DNA of 64,000 nt from Maritalea mediterranea (lineage in GTDB: Bacteria; Pseudomonadota; Alphaproteobacteria; Rhizobiales; Devosiaceae), in assembly GCF_021568695.1 (NCBI RefSeq), contig NZ_JAKGTI010000004.1, positions 1-64,000 of the forward strand, read 5' to 3'. Below are positions 53,458 to 62,982 of this stretch, one piece after another (position 1 is the stretch's first letter; each line of letters opens with the position of its first letter). A model generated the notes under the pieces. The model searched no databases and was not told the origin of the DNA. It saw only the letters and a program-made list of their open reading frames with translations. The position numbers were made by a program, and so were the translations under genes.

Positions 53458-54609
53458 ATGGGCGAAATAGTGAGTGTAACGCGTACCTATTCAGAACAAA
53501 TGGCGGGCCGCGGCGCCCCCTACAAGGCGCGGTCAGATTTTGATCGATGGTGGGTGTATGGCCTGATCGGCATATTGTTTTCCGGCAATATAGCCTTTGC
53601 CATCACGCTCTACCTTTCCCCCGATCTGGCAGCCACCCGCGAGGCGCAAACCGCACAGACCATTTCTGCCTACGAGACGCGCATCGCCACCCTGCGCGCC
53701 GAGTTGGATCGGTTGCATTCGCGTCAATATGCCAAAGCCGGTGACATCAACCTGCAACTGCAGGACTTGTTGGCACAACAACAACAAATTCTCGAGCAGC
53801 ATGATTTTGTCCGCTCTATCGCGAAGAAAGCCAAGGCTGCGGGCATCGACGTGCCAACCCGGCCGAATGCAACCAAAACAAGCGCACTGGGATATGCCCC
53901 CTCCAGCAGCAACAATGCAGACATTCATGCCATCATCGAAGATTTGGAGATGATGCAGGAGGACACGATCTCTGCGCTAACGGCGTTGGGGACCGAGGCT
54001 GAAAAGTCGACCACCAAGATTGTGTCTGAACTGTCTCGTGTCGGTTTGAACCCCCGCTTTGAAGACACGGCCCTCGGAGGGCCACTCCTGCCACCAGCCA
54101 TGGGCGATGAATTTGCCGACCAGATGCAAGCCGCCAATTATGCGCTGGATGCCCTGTCCAGATATGAACAGGCCAAACAACACATCCAAGCGGTGCCGAT
54201 CTTTCGGCCCCTGCCGGTCTCATATGGTTTGAGCTCGCGTTTTGGCAATCGCCGTGACCCGTTTACAGGCAGGTCTGCCTTTCACTCAGGTTTGGATTTC
54301 CGTGCCCCCACTGGCGCCAAAGTCACGGCAATGGGGGTCGGCAAGGTCACCTTTGCCGGGCGTAAGGGCGGCTATGGCAACGCGGTTGAGATCACCCATT
54401 TAAACGGGTTGGTCACTCGATATGCGCACCTCTCCAAAATCAAAGTGAAACGCGGTCAAAAAGTCGACCGCACCACCATTATTGGGCTGGTGGGCAGCAC
54501 AGGCCGCAGCACGGGCCCTCACTTACATCTTGAGGTGCGTAAAAACGACAAGCCGACAGATCCGGCACGTTATATAAATGTCGGCAATAAGCTTAAAAGC
54601 CTGATTTAA
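53458..54609 (+). CDS. M23 peptidase with coiled coil (LytM-like)
   Basis: A 383-residue bitopic protein. One membrane span near 32-52 (VYGLIGILFSGNIAFAITLYL), a coiled coil at about 60-115, and a C-terminal M23 domain: HSGLDFRAPTGAKVTAMGVG near 277 and TGPHLHLEVRKN near 355, giving the HxxxD and HxH zinc ligands. It cleaves peptide cross-links in murein or activates an amidase such as AmiC. ATG at 53458 precedes a cytoplasmic basic stretch. Confidence 0.88.
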   Translation: MGEIVSVTRTYSEQMAGRGAPYKARSDFDRWWVYGLIGILFSGNIAFAITLYLSPDLAATREAQTAQTISAYETRIATLRAELDRLHSRQYAKAGDINLQLQDLLAQQQQILEQHDFVRSIAKKAKAAGIDVPTRPNATKTSALGYAPSSSNNADIHAIIEDLEMMQEDTISALTALGTEAEKSTTKIVSELSRVGLNPRFEDTALGGPLLPPAMGDEFADQMQAANYALDALSRYEQAKQHIQAVPIFRPLPVSYGLSSRFGNRRDPFTGRSAFHSGLDFRAPTGAKVTAMGVGKVTFAGRKGGYGNAVEITHLNGLVTRYAHLSKIKVKRGQKVDRTTIIGLVGSTGRSTGPHLHLEVRKNDKPTDPARYINVGNKLKSLI

Positions 54610-54610
54610 G

Positions 54611-54640
54611 AAAGGGCCGCCAATGGCGACCCTTTAATCG
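54611..54640. terminator. Bidirectional terminator between M23 gene and prfB
   Basis: AAAGGG-C-CGCC pairs with GGCG-A-CCCTTT (54611-54635), a 10-pair stem with one mismatch, in the 34-base gap between converging genes. Confidence 0.7.
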
Positions 54641-54643
54641 GTA

Positions 54644-55760
54644 CTAGTCTTCGTCGTCGGCCTTGCCGACACGTTGCGCAAGCGCTGCTTCCATAAATTT
54701 GTCGAGATTGCCATCAAGCACATCACTTGGCGCGGTGCTTTCGATACCGGTGCGCAAATCCTTGACCATTTGATAAGGCTGCAACACATAGGACCGAATT
54801 TGGTGCCCCCAGCCAATATCCGACTTCTGCGCGGTCTCCGCATTGGCCTCTTCTTCGCGACGCTGCAACTCGGCTTCATAAAGTCGCGCACGCAACATAT
54901 CCCAAGCCGTGGCCCGGTTCTTATGCTGCGACCGGTCATTCTGACACTGCACCACAATGCCCGTTTCAATATGGGTGATCCGCACCGCACTATCGGTGGT
55001 GTTCACATGCTGCCCCCCGGCACCTGAGGCGCGATATGTATCAATCCGCACATCCGATTCCGACACCTCAATGTCGATTGAATCATCAATCACCGGGTAA
55101 ACCCAGATTGACGAGAAGCTTGTGTGGCGGCGGGCTTGGCTATCAAAAGGCGAAATTCGCACCAGCCGGTGCACGCCGCTTTCTGTTTTCAGCCAACCAT
55201 AGGCATTATGCCCCTTCACTAGGATAGTTGCTGATTTGATGCCGGCCTCTTCGCCGTCATGCACTTCCATGACCTCAACCTTGTGGCCCTGACGTTCCGC
55301 CCAGCGCGTATACATGCGTAGCAGCATGTTGGCCCAGTCCTGGCTCTCGGTACCCCCGGCCCCCGCATGCACTTCCAAATAGCAATCATTGGAATCGGCT
55401 TCGCCCGAAAGGAGCGTCTCAACCTGCATGCGGTCGGTACGGATTTTCATCTCAATGAGGGCTTTTTCGGCCTCGGCGACAACTTCATTATCGTCTTCCA
55501 TCTCGCCCAATTCGATCAAATCAATATTGTCGGTCAGGGTCGATTGAAGATCCGTAATGGCGTTAATCTGCCCCTCAAGATATTGGCGCTCCCGCATCAC
55601 TTCTTGTGCTTTGGCCGGGTCATTCCAAAGGTCAGGGTCTTCTGCTTTTTGGTTCAGCTCATCTAACCGGGATTGTGCACTATCCCAGTCAAAGATGCCT
55701 CCTCAGCAAGCCCATAGCTTGCTCAATCTCGTCGACAACCGTCTGTATTTCTGCGCGCAT
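54644..55760 (-). CDS. prfB: Peptide chain release factor 2 with programmed +1 frameshift
   Basis: RF2 of about 371 residues. A short first frame starts at ATG 55760 ([20 protein letters not shown]) and meets TGA at 55691-55689 in the context AGGAGG...CTTTGAC, the classical autoregulated +1 slippage site; the shifted frame continues [20 protein letters not shown] to 54644. Family marks include [15 protein letters not shown]-type [15 protein letters not shown] and the GGQ loop [18 protein letters not shown]; the tripeptide SPF (RISPFDSQ) recognises UGA. It ends translation at UAA and UGA. Reading only from the internal ATG at 55600 would lose the first domain. Confidence 0.93.
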
Positions 55761-55839
55761 AATCACTCACACTCATTGATCTGGGCTTGTGATCTAGCTG
55801 ATCCGCCCGCCATCATCAAGTCTCAAGAAGCTCAATAGG

Positions 55840-58257
55840 TTAGAACAGGCCGCCACGCCCTTCGTTAAAGTTTTGCGATCCACCTTCAAGATCGACAAAT
55901 ACATCAGAATCCACACCGATCACAGATGTGATCAGATTCGGGCCCGTGCCGGGTTTGAATGCTTCCACAATCGCGCCCTCGCCGCCGCCGGCAACTTTCA
56001 CGCCAGTTTTAGGATCAATCCAGATAGGTGACATCCCAGCCGGAATGTTGAACGGGGTCGGCGGTTTGCCCTTTAGCGCTTCGGCCATGAAATCACGGAA
56101 AATCGGTGCCGCCAGCTCACCGCCTGTGGCATCGCGGCCCATGCTGCGCGGTGTGTCGTACCCGACATAAACGCCAACGGCCATTTCCGGCGTAAAGCCA
56201 ACAAACCAGGCATCCTTATAATCATCTGTCGTCCCGGTCTTCCCCGCCACCGGTCGACCCAGCGAACGGATACGCGTGCCGGTGCCGCGCTGCACAACGC
56301 CTTCCATCATCGACGTGATCTGATAGGCAGTCATGGGGTCAAGAATCTGGTCGCGATTGTCAATCACCAGCGGCTCTGCTTGGTTGTTCCACTCTTCGAC
56401 TTCGCAACCGTCGCAAATACGTTCATCATGCTTGAAAACGGTGTTGCCGTAGCGGTCCTGCACCCGGTCAATCAAGGTTGGATTGATCTTCCGGCCACCA
56501 TTGGCAATCGTGGCATAAGCCGCTGTCATGCGCAGTACAGTGGTTTCCCCCGCGCCCAGCGCCATCGCCAAATAAGGCGGCAGATTGTCATGAATGCCAA
56601 ATAGCCGCGAATATTCGGAAACCAATGGCATCCCGATATCTTGTGCCAAGCGCACGGTCATCACGTTTCGCGACCGTTCAATGCCACGCCGCAATGTCTG
56701 CGGTCCATAAAATTCGCGCGAATAGTTGTCGGGTTGATAAGTTGTCCCGTCGGCATTCTTGATCGAAAGAGGCGCATCCAGCACCACCGACGCCGGGGTA
56801 TATCCGTTATCAAGCGCCGCCGCATAAACAATAGGTTTAAAAGATGAGCCGGGCTGACGCTCAGCCTGCGTGGCACGGTTAAACTCACTATCCGCAAAGG
56901 AGAAGCCACCCACCATGGCCAGCACACGACCGGTCCGCGGATCCATCGCCACCAAACCGCCCTGCACCTCTGGCGGCTGACGCATTTGATAAACGCCTTC
57001 TTTATCCGGCACTTGCTCGACGTAGATTACATCGCCGATATTGAGCACCTGTGAAAGTGGTTTAGCGATCCATTTTTGCTCTGGCCCGGGCAATTGCCCG
57101 ATTTCGCGTGTATCCACCACATTGCCCTGCAGGTCACGTTCGGGCTGCAAGCCGACCACGGCCGAATTCTGCTCCAATTCAATCACCACGCCCAAACGCC
57201 ATTCCGGCACATCGCGCAGTGCATCAATTTCGGCCAGATCATCGCCCCAATCGTCGTCAATCTCGATGGTGGCCACCGGCCCACGATAGCCCTTTTTCTG
57301 GTCGAAATTCACCAAGCCGTCCATGAGCGCCTTGCGGGCATATGCCTGCAATTTGGGGTCCATGGTGGTACGCACGGAAAGACCACCGCCATAAAGCTGA
57401 TCTTCGCCATAAATGCTGGCGAGCCGCCGCCGCACTTCCTCGGCAAAATATTCGGCTGAATAGACCTGCGAACCGGACGAACGCGGGAACACGTTAAGCG
57501 GCTCCTGTTTGGCTGCTTCGGCCTGCTCGGCGGTGATATAGCCTTCCGCCTCCATACGACCAATCACGTAATTGCGCCGCTCAATGGCCGCTTGCGGATA
57601 GCGGATCGGATGGTAATTGGCGGGCCCCTTGGGCAGTGCCGCAATGTAGGCTGCTTCGGCAATCGTCAGCTCATAAAGGGCTTTGTCGAAATAGTTCAAT
57701 GCCGCCGCTGACACGCCATATGAATTGAGCCCCAAAAAGATCTCGTTGAGATAGAGCTCCATAATTTTGTCTTTGGAGAAGGTCTGCTCAATGCGTAAGG
57801 CCAGCAACATCTCTTTGATCTTGCGATCCCAGGTTTGATCAAGTGTCAGCAAAAAGTTCCGCGCCACCTGCTGGGTAATGGTCGAGGCCCCCACAAGCGG
57901 CCCGCCCGTGCCATCGATCTTTTTCTGGATATTGTCGCGTGCAGCCCGCACGATACCGTCAAACGCAAGACCACCATGGCTATAGAAATCTTTGTCCTCA
58001 ACCGCCACAAATGCGTTCACCACCAGGGGCGGGATGGTCTCAATTGGCTGAAAAAGACGACGCTCACGGGCATATTCGCCCAGCAAAGAGCCATCTGCCG
58101 CATGCACCCGTGTGGTCACTGGCGGCTGATAGTCCTTCAACACGGTATAATCGGGCAAATCCTGCGAGATTGTCCAAAGAAAGTATCCTACACCAGCCAA
58201 TGCAACCAGCCCGGTGAAGAAACCGAACGCAAAAAGCCAGCTCAAAATTCTCAGCAT
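55840..58257 (-). CDS. mrcA: Penicillin-binding protein 1A
   Basis: An 805-residue bifunctional murein synthase. It has an N-terminal span (WLFAFGFFTGLVALAGVGYFL), a GT51 glycosyltransferase (VAVEDKDFYSHGGLAFDGIV near 88, GASTITQQVARNFLL near 122, IMELYLNEIFLG near 165) and a transpeptidase: RQPGSSFKPIVYAAAL (SxxK) near 460, IERSRNVMTVRLA (SxN) near 520, and AGKTGTTDDYKDAWFVG (KTG) near 668. It lies between prfB and amiC, a common alphaproteobacterial order. Confidence 0.95.
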   Translation of the reverse strand: MLRILSWLFAFGFFTGLVALAGVGYFLWTISQDLPDYTVLKDYQPPVTTRVHAADGSLLGEYARERRLFQPIETIPPLVVNAFVAVEDKDFYSHGGLAFDGIVRAARDNIQKKIDGTGGPLVGASTITQQVARNFLLTLDQTWDRKIKEMLLALRIEQTFSKDKIMELYLNEIFLGLNSYGVSAAALNYFDKALYELTIAEAAYIAALPKGPANYHPIRYPQAAIERRNYVIGRMEAEGYITAEQAEAAKQEPLNVFPRSSGSQVYSAEYFAEEVRRRLASIYGEDQLYGGGLSVRTTMDPKLQAYARKALMDGLVNFDQKKGYRGPVATIEIDDDWGDDLAEIDALRDVPEWRLGVVIELEQNSAVVGLQPERDLQGNVVDTREIGQLPGPEQKWIAKPLSQVLNIGDVIYVEQVPDKEGVYQMRQPPEVQGGLVAMDPRTGRVLAMVGGFSFADSEFNRATQAERQPGSSFKPIVYAAALDNGYTPASVVLDAPLSIKNADGTTYQPDNYSREFYGPQTLRRGIERSRNVMTVRLAQDIGMPLVSEYSRLFGIHDNLPPYLAMALGAGETTVLRMTAAYATIANGGRKINPTLIDRVQDRYGNTVFKHDERICDGCEVEEWNNQAEPLVIDNRDQILDPMTAYQITSMMEGVVQRGTGTRIRSLGRPVAGKTGTTDDYKDAWFVGFTPEMAVGVYVGYDTPRSMGRDATGGELAAPIFRDFMAEALKGKPPTPFNIPAGMSPIWIDPKTGVKVAGGGEGAIVEAFKPGTGPNLITSVIGVDSDVFVDLEGGSQNFNEGRGGLF

Positions 58258-58368
58258 TTAATCAAACCCAGTTCATTATCTCTCTGGCCAGTATGGCCAA
58301 TCAGCCCTTCCGTCCACCTGTCGCTATCGCTCGAAACAACGGCGAAACTGTGGTCGCTTGGGCTTTAA

Positions 58369-59604
58369 TCAGTTTTGTGCTGCCGCGTCAAAATATTTAA
58401 CAATGCCTTGCGCGAGTGCTTTGGCCGCCTTGTTCTGCCAATCCGGCTTGGCAAGATTTTCCATGTCCAGCCCGTTCGACAAAAACCCCAGTTCCAATAG
58501 AATGGAAGGCACTTCTGGCGATTGCAGCACAAAAAAGTCTGCCCGGCGCAACGGATAAGGCCGCATGGGCAAATCATCTTCAATCTCATTGACGATATCA
58601 CGCGCCGCCATAAAGCTTTGCCGTCGCGTTTCGCGACGCATCAGATCCACGAGAATATTGACAACTTGATCAGACTCCTCGGGCGCATCGAACCCGGCGA
58701 TCAGGTCTACCTTATTCTCTCCCTCCGCCAAAACCTTGTCCAACACATCTGTGGCGGATTCATCGCGCGTGTAAACGCTGGCGCCGCGCACATTCGGGTC
58801 GCCGAAGCTATCCGCATGCAGTGAAATCATCAGGCTGGCTTTGTTTTCCCGCGCAAGCTCCACCCGCTCTTCCAAGCTCAAGAACTCGTCACCGGTCCGG
58901 GTCAGCGCCACGTCGAATTTACCTGTCGCCAGCAATTCCTCTTGCACACGTTTGGCAAACTCCAGCACCACATGCTTTTCTTCTAACCCGTTTTCCGCCC
59001 GCGCGCCGCCATCAATCCCGCCATGACCTGGATCCAGCAAGATAAGCGGCCGCACCGTCACAGCGCTCGGCAGGGCTCCCGGCTCTTGAGGTGCGTCAGG
59101 TGTTTCAGCGTCCTCTTGCGGCGCACTCTCACCCGCCTGCCCGGTCAACAACGCTTTTGATTGCGCCACAGCCTGATCAAAAATCGCGCGTTCACCTTCA
59201 GCGATTTCCACCACCAGCCGCGCCGGTTGCTCGCCCACAGCCTCCAGCATTTGAATGTCGGTCACCTGCACAGGCTTAGTCAAAAACATCACGATCCGTG
59301 CACGTCCCTCATCCACCATGCCAATGGCGGTCTCTTTCACCAGCCCGTCGGTTTTAAGCTCAGTCGGTGCATCGTCAGCCAGCTTTTCGACGCCAAGTTC
59401 AACGACCAACCGGTCTGGTTGATCAATCGGGAATGTCGCGTAACCCGCTGCGCCGCTCAGATCCACCACCAGCCGTGTCTTGTCCGGCCCCACGGCCAGA
59501 CGAGCGTCCAAAATTTCAATATTTTCTTGCGCCTGCACTGGCCCCATCAGCAACAAAGGCAACAAAATCAGCGTCAAGAAGTGTACTAAAATGCGTTTAT
59601 GCAT
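58369..59604 (-). CDS. amiC: N-acetylmuramoyl-L-alanine amidase (AmiC-like)
   Basis: A 411-residue periplasmic amidase. A signal peptide (MHKRILVHFLTLILLPLLLM ... AQA) precedes an AMIN domain (RLVVDLSGAAGYATFPIDQP, DRLVVELGVE) and, after a linker, an Amidase_3 domain with zinc ligands in LLDPGHGGIDGGA near 195, Glu in EEKHVVLEFAKRV and His in SLHADSF near 275, and catalytic Glu in SILLELGFLSN near 375. It splits septal murein during division. ATG at 59604 is taken for the signal peptide start. Confidence 0.92.
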   Translation of the reverse strand: MHKRILVHFLTLILLPLLLMGPVQAQENIEILDARLAVGPDKTRLVVDLSGAAGYATFPIDQPDRLVVELGVEKLADDAPTELKTDGLVKETAIGMVDEGRARIVMFLTKPVQVTDIQMLEAVGEQPARLVVEIAEGERAIFDQAVAQSKALLTGQAGESAPQEDAETPDAPQEPGALPSAVTVRPLILLDPGHGGIDGGARAENGLEEKHVVLEFAKRVQEELLATGKFDVALTRTGDEFLSLEERVELARENKASLMISLHADSFGDPNVRGASVYTRDESATDVLDKVLAEGENKVDLIAGFDAPEESDQVVNILVDLMRRETRRQSFMAARDIVNEIEDDLPMRPYPLRRADFFVLQSPEVPSILLELGFLSNGLDMENLAKPDWQNKAAKALAQGIVKYFDAAAQN

Positions 59605-60255
59605 CAGGGTCCATCGGGTCCAGGCTAATAACAAAAATACCTTGTCCCTTGCGGGTCACGGCACGACAGCATGGGCCATCTCCATACCTCATATGCGATT
59701 CGCGCCCGTTTTTGACGCCATAAGCTGTGCAAAATGGCGAGTTTCTTTCCAATCGTTGCTTGAATTCAACGTTTTGTGTCCAACATTAATATCGCGAGTT
59801 GAAACATATTTGTTGCTAAAAAGAGCATTCAAGATTAAACACTAAACATCAGCAGGAAACATGTCCTCGATTCTTGCCCTCTATTTTGACCGTGAAACTG
59901 GTCAAAAATTTGTCACCTTCTTCATTTGAAAGACAAGGCGGGGCAATAGAAACGGCAACATGTGCTGAAAACGAGATTTCGGCCGAAACGGCCATATCGG
60001 CAAACCGTTTTAAACTGCGGGTTTGCCAACTAATGAAAGAAGACGTGATGAGGTTAGATCAGTTGCATTGCATAAAGGGCCGAATTGCCCCCAGCGCAAT
60101 CGCACTAACCGGAGCGTGTTCAAATGCCAATCTCTTGCGTGAGCAAAAATCCGCAAGACCATCTTACATTTTCGCAACGCAACGGCTCGGTCTGTCAATG
60201 ACAGATCAATCGCGCCCCCTAGCGCCAGCCCTGCGAGTGCGTGGAGCTTTACTAT
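59605..60255. other. Long leader and promoter region of rne and amiC
   Basis: About 650 bases between divergent amiC and rne genes. No convincing gene; a plus-strand frame at 59874-60320 overlaps the rne start and has no family resemblance. A long 5' UTR is typical of rne, whose mRNA is cut by its own product, and repeated AT-rich and GC-rich stretches suggest folding; specific hairpins were not worked out. Confidence 0.5.
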
Positions 60256-62961
60256 ATGCCAACGAGAAGAATGCTGGTGGATGCAATCCACCCGGAAGAA
60301 ACACGAGTAGTCGTCACTAGCGGGAACCGTTTAGAAGAATTTGATTTTGAATCGGCCACACGCCGGCAATTAAGAGGCAATATCTACCTCGCCAAAGTCA
60401 CGCGAGTTGAGCCCTCATTGCAGGCCGCCTTTGTCGATTATGGTGGCAACCGCCACGGGTTCCTGGCCTTTTCTGAAATCCATCCGGACTATTATCAGAT
60501 CCCCTTGGCGGATCGCGAAGCCCTTTTGGCCGAAGAAGAGGAAGAGGTTCGCGAGGATCTGTCTGAAGTCGAACAGCCTTCGACAGCAAAGTCAAAATCT
60601 GCCGAAAATGATGACGAGAAAGCAGACGACGGCGACACCAATTCAAATGGTGAAGACGACGATGATCATGGCGAAAGCGCCCAGTTCGACGAAGTCGGCA
60701 CAGAAGATGCGCTGGAAGAGGTGCCGGAACGGAAACGCAAAAAGCCGCGCACATATAAAATCCAAGAAGTGATCAAACGCCGGCAGGTGCTTTTGGTGCA
60801 AGTGGTCAAGGAAGAGCGCGGCAATAAAGGCGCAGCGCTGACCACCTATCTGTCTCTTGCAGGTCGCTATTCGGTTTTAATGCCCAACACAGCGCGCGGT
60901 GGTGGCATTTCCCGCAAAATCACCAATGCGGCCGACCGTAAACGGTTGAAACAGATCGCTGGTGAACTGGACGTGCAAAAAGGCATGGGTGTTATTCTGC
61001 GCACCGCTGGTGCCAGCCGCACCAAAGCCGAAATCAAGCGCGACTTTGAATATTTGTTGCGGCTTTGGGAAAATGTGCGCAGCCTGACGTTGGAATCGAC
61101 CGCTCCTTGCCTTGTTTATGAAGAAGGCAGTTTGATTAAGCGATCGATCCGCGATCTTTATAATAAAGAAATTACTGAAGTGCTGGTCTCTGGCGATTCG
61201 GCTTATCGCGAAGCCAAGGATTTCATGCGCATGATCATGCCGTCGCATGCCAAAAATGTGCAGCCCTTCAAGGATGATCAGCCCATCTTCTCCAAATTCA
61301 ATGTGGAAGAACAGCTCGATTCCATGTTCTCGCCCAAGGTCAACCTGCCCTCCGGCGGCTATTTGGTGATTAACCCCACCGAAGCCTTGGTTTCCGTGGA
61401 CGTGAACTCGGGTAAAGCCACTAAAGAACACAATATCGAAGATACCGCCCTGCAAACCAACATGGAAGCTGCAGCAGAACTGGCACGTCAGTTGCGCCTG
61501 CGCGACATGGCCGGTTTGGTGGTGATCGATTTCATCGATATGGAGGAAAAACGCAACATCCGCAATGTGGAGCGCAAGCTGAAAGACAGCTTGAAAAATG
61601 ACCGCGCTCGCATTCAGGTTGGTCGTATTTCACATTTCGGTTTGCTGGAGATGTCACGTCAGCGTATCCGCTTTGGTGTGCTGGAAAGCTCCACCAATGC
61701 CTGCCCAACCTGTAATGGCACCGGCCTTGTACGCTCCGTAGAAAGCCTCGCGCTGATGGTGATGCGCGCCATTGAAGATCAGGTGATGCGCCGCCCCGGT
61801 CAGGCCATCAATGTGAAAGTTGCTTCTGAAGTAGCGCTCTACATTTTGAATGCCAAACGCCCCGCTCTGTCGGTGCTTGAGCAGCGCTACAATCTGGCGA
61901 TTTCCATCACGGCCGAGCCGCATATGCATGGCGACCAGTTCACCATTGAAAAGGGTGATCCCTACGACAATGGCGAGCCACGCCTCACCAATCATGTGCA
62001 GGTGGATTCGGCACCTGTAATCGATCTGCCGCAAGACGATGAAGACGAGCCAAAAGAAGATAAAGAGGAAAAGCCCTCTCGTCGCCGTAAGCGCCGCCGG
62101 GGTAAAGGTCGTGACCGCGACGAGAACAACCAAAATCAATCTGATGATCAGGACAATTCTGACAAGGCCGAAGCCAATGCTCAGGAGAGTAAAGCCGGCG
62201 ATCAGGACCACAAGTCCGATGATGACGACAATGATGGCCAGCCCAAAAAACGCCGCCGCCGCGGTCGTCGGGGCGGGCGTCGCAATCGTCGCAACCAAGA
62301 CAATGATAACAATGCCAACCAATCTGGTGAACAGCGGGCCGATAGCGAAAATGCTGATCAGCAGCAAAAGGCTGATGAGAAAACTGATCAACAGCCAGCC
62401 AACGCTGAAAAGCTGGAAGCTCCAGCCAATTTCGATCAGGAAGCGATTGAAGCGGTAGAAGAGAGCAGCACCCGCGTCAAAAACCCGAATGATTTGGATG
62501 CTGAAGTCTCGAAGGAAGCGGCTCTGGCGGACGCCAAGGTGGAAAGCAAAGCAGAGTCATTGGACGATGAAGACGCCAAAGCTGCTCCAAAGCCGAAACG
62601 CCGTACCCGCCGCAAAAAAGCTGAGGAGAGCGACGCGAAGGCCGAGCCAGCTGCTGAAAACAAAAGCGAAGCTAAGCCTGAAGCGCCGACCGACGCAGAC
62701 GCAGAGGAAAAGCCCAAGAGAAGGCGCGCCCCACGCAAGCGTGTGAAAAAAGATGATGAAAAACCGCAGCAGGATCAGGCGGTAAAAGCACCAGAAGTCC
62801 GTGAAGAGCCGCAACAGCCGCCAAAGGAAAAGCCGAAAAAGGCTGAACCGCAAGAAGACGGGATCATCGTCACTTCAACAACGGTAAAAGAAGATCAAGG
62901 CGATGAAAGCCAATCGAAAGAAAAAGCCAAAAAAGGCTGGTGGCAACGCGGCTTCTTTTAA
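60256..62961 (+). CDS. rne: Ribonuclease E
   Basis: A 901-residue endoribonuclease, scaffold of the degradosome. The start MPTRRMLVDAIHPEETRVVV is typical; the S1 domain (RGNIYLAKVTRVEPSLQAAF) carries an acidic insert of about 100 residues (EEEEEVREDLSEVEQPS onward), usual in alphaproteobacteria. The catalytic domain has VVIDFIDMEEKRN (metal Asp) near 425, and the Zn-link CPTCNGTG near 490. From about 590 the tail is disordered and alternates acidic and Arg-rich blocks (RRRKRRRGKGRDRD), for RNA and partner binding. Ends WWQRGFF. GTG at 60241 is an alternative start. Confidence 0.95.
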   Translation: MPTRRMLVDAIHPEETRVVVTSGNRLEEFDFESATRRQLRGNIYLAKVTRVEPSLQAAFVDYGGNRHGFLAFSEIHPDYYQIPLADREALLAEEEEEVREDLSEVEQPSTAKSKSAENDDEKADDGDTNSNGEDDDDHGESAQFDEVGTEDALEEVPERKRKKPRTYKIQEVIKRRQVLLVQVVKEERGNKGAALTTYLSLAGRYSVLMPNTARGGGISRKITNAADRKRLKQIAGELDVQKGMGVILRTAGASRTKAEIKRDFEYLLRLWENVRSLTLESTAPCLVYEEGSLIKRSIRDLYNKEITEVLVSGDSAYREAKDFMRMIMPSHAKNVQPFKDDQPIFSKFNVEEQLDSMFSPKVNLPSGGYLVINPTEALVSVDVNSGKATKEHNIEDTALQTNMEAAAELARQLRLRDMAGLVVIDFIDMEEKRNIRNVERKLKDSLKNDRARIQVGRISHFGLLEMSRQRIRFGVLESSTNACPTCNGTGLVRSVESLALMVMRAIEDQVMRRPGQAINVKVASEVALYILNAKRPALSVLEQRYNLAISITAEPHMHGDQFTIEKGDPYDNGEPRLTNHVQVDSAPVIDLPQDDEDEPKEDKEEKPSRRRKRRRGKGRDRDENNQNQSDDQDNSDKAEANAQESKAGDQDHKSDDDDNDGQPKKRRRRGRRGGRRNRRNQDNDNNANQSGEQRADSENADQQQKADEKTDQQPANAEKLEAPANFDQEAIEAVEESSTRVKNPNDLDAEVSKEAALADAKVESKAESLDDEDAKAAPKPKRRTRRKKAEESDAKAEPAAENKSEAKPEAPTDADAEEKPKRRRAPRKRVKKDDEKPQQDQAVKAPEVREEPQQPPKEKPKKAEPQEDGIIVTSTTVKEDQGDESQSKEKAKKGWWQRGFF

Positions 62962-62982
62962 GCCGTCGCTTTCAACTAAAAA

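Noticed and set aside
59874-60320. 148-codon frame upstream of and overlapping rne
   Set aside because: It runs into the rne start in another frame, has no recognisable domain and its composition looks non-coding; a long rne leader is expected.
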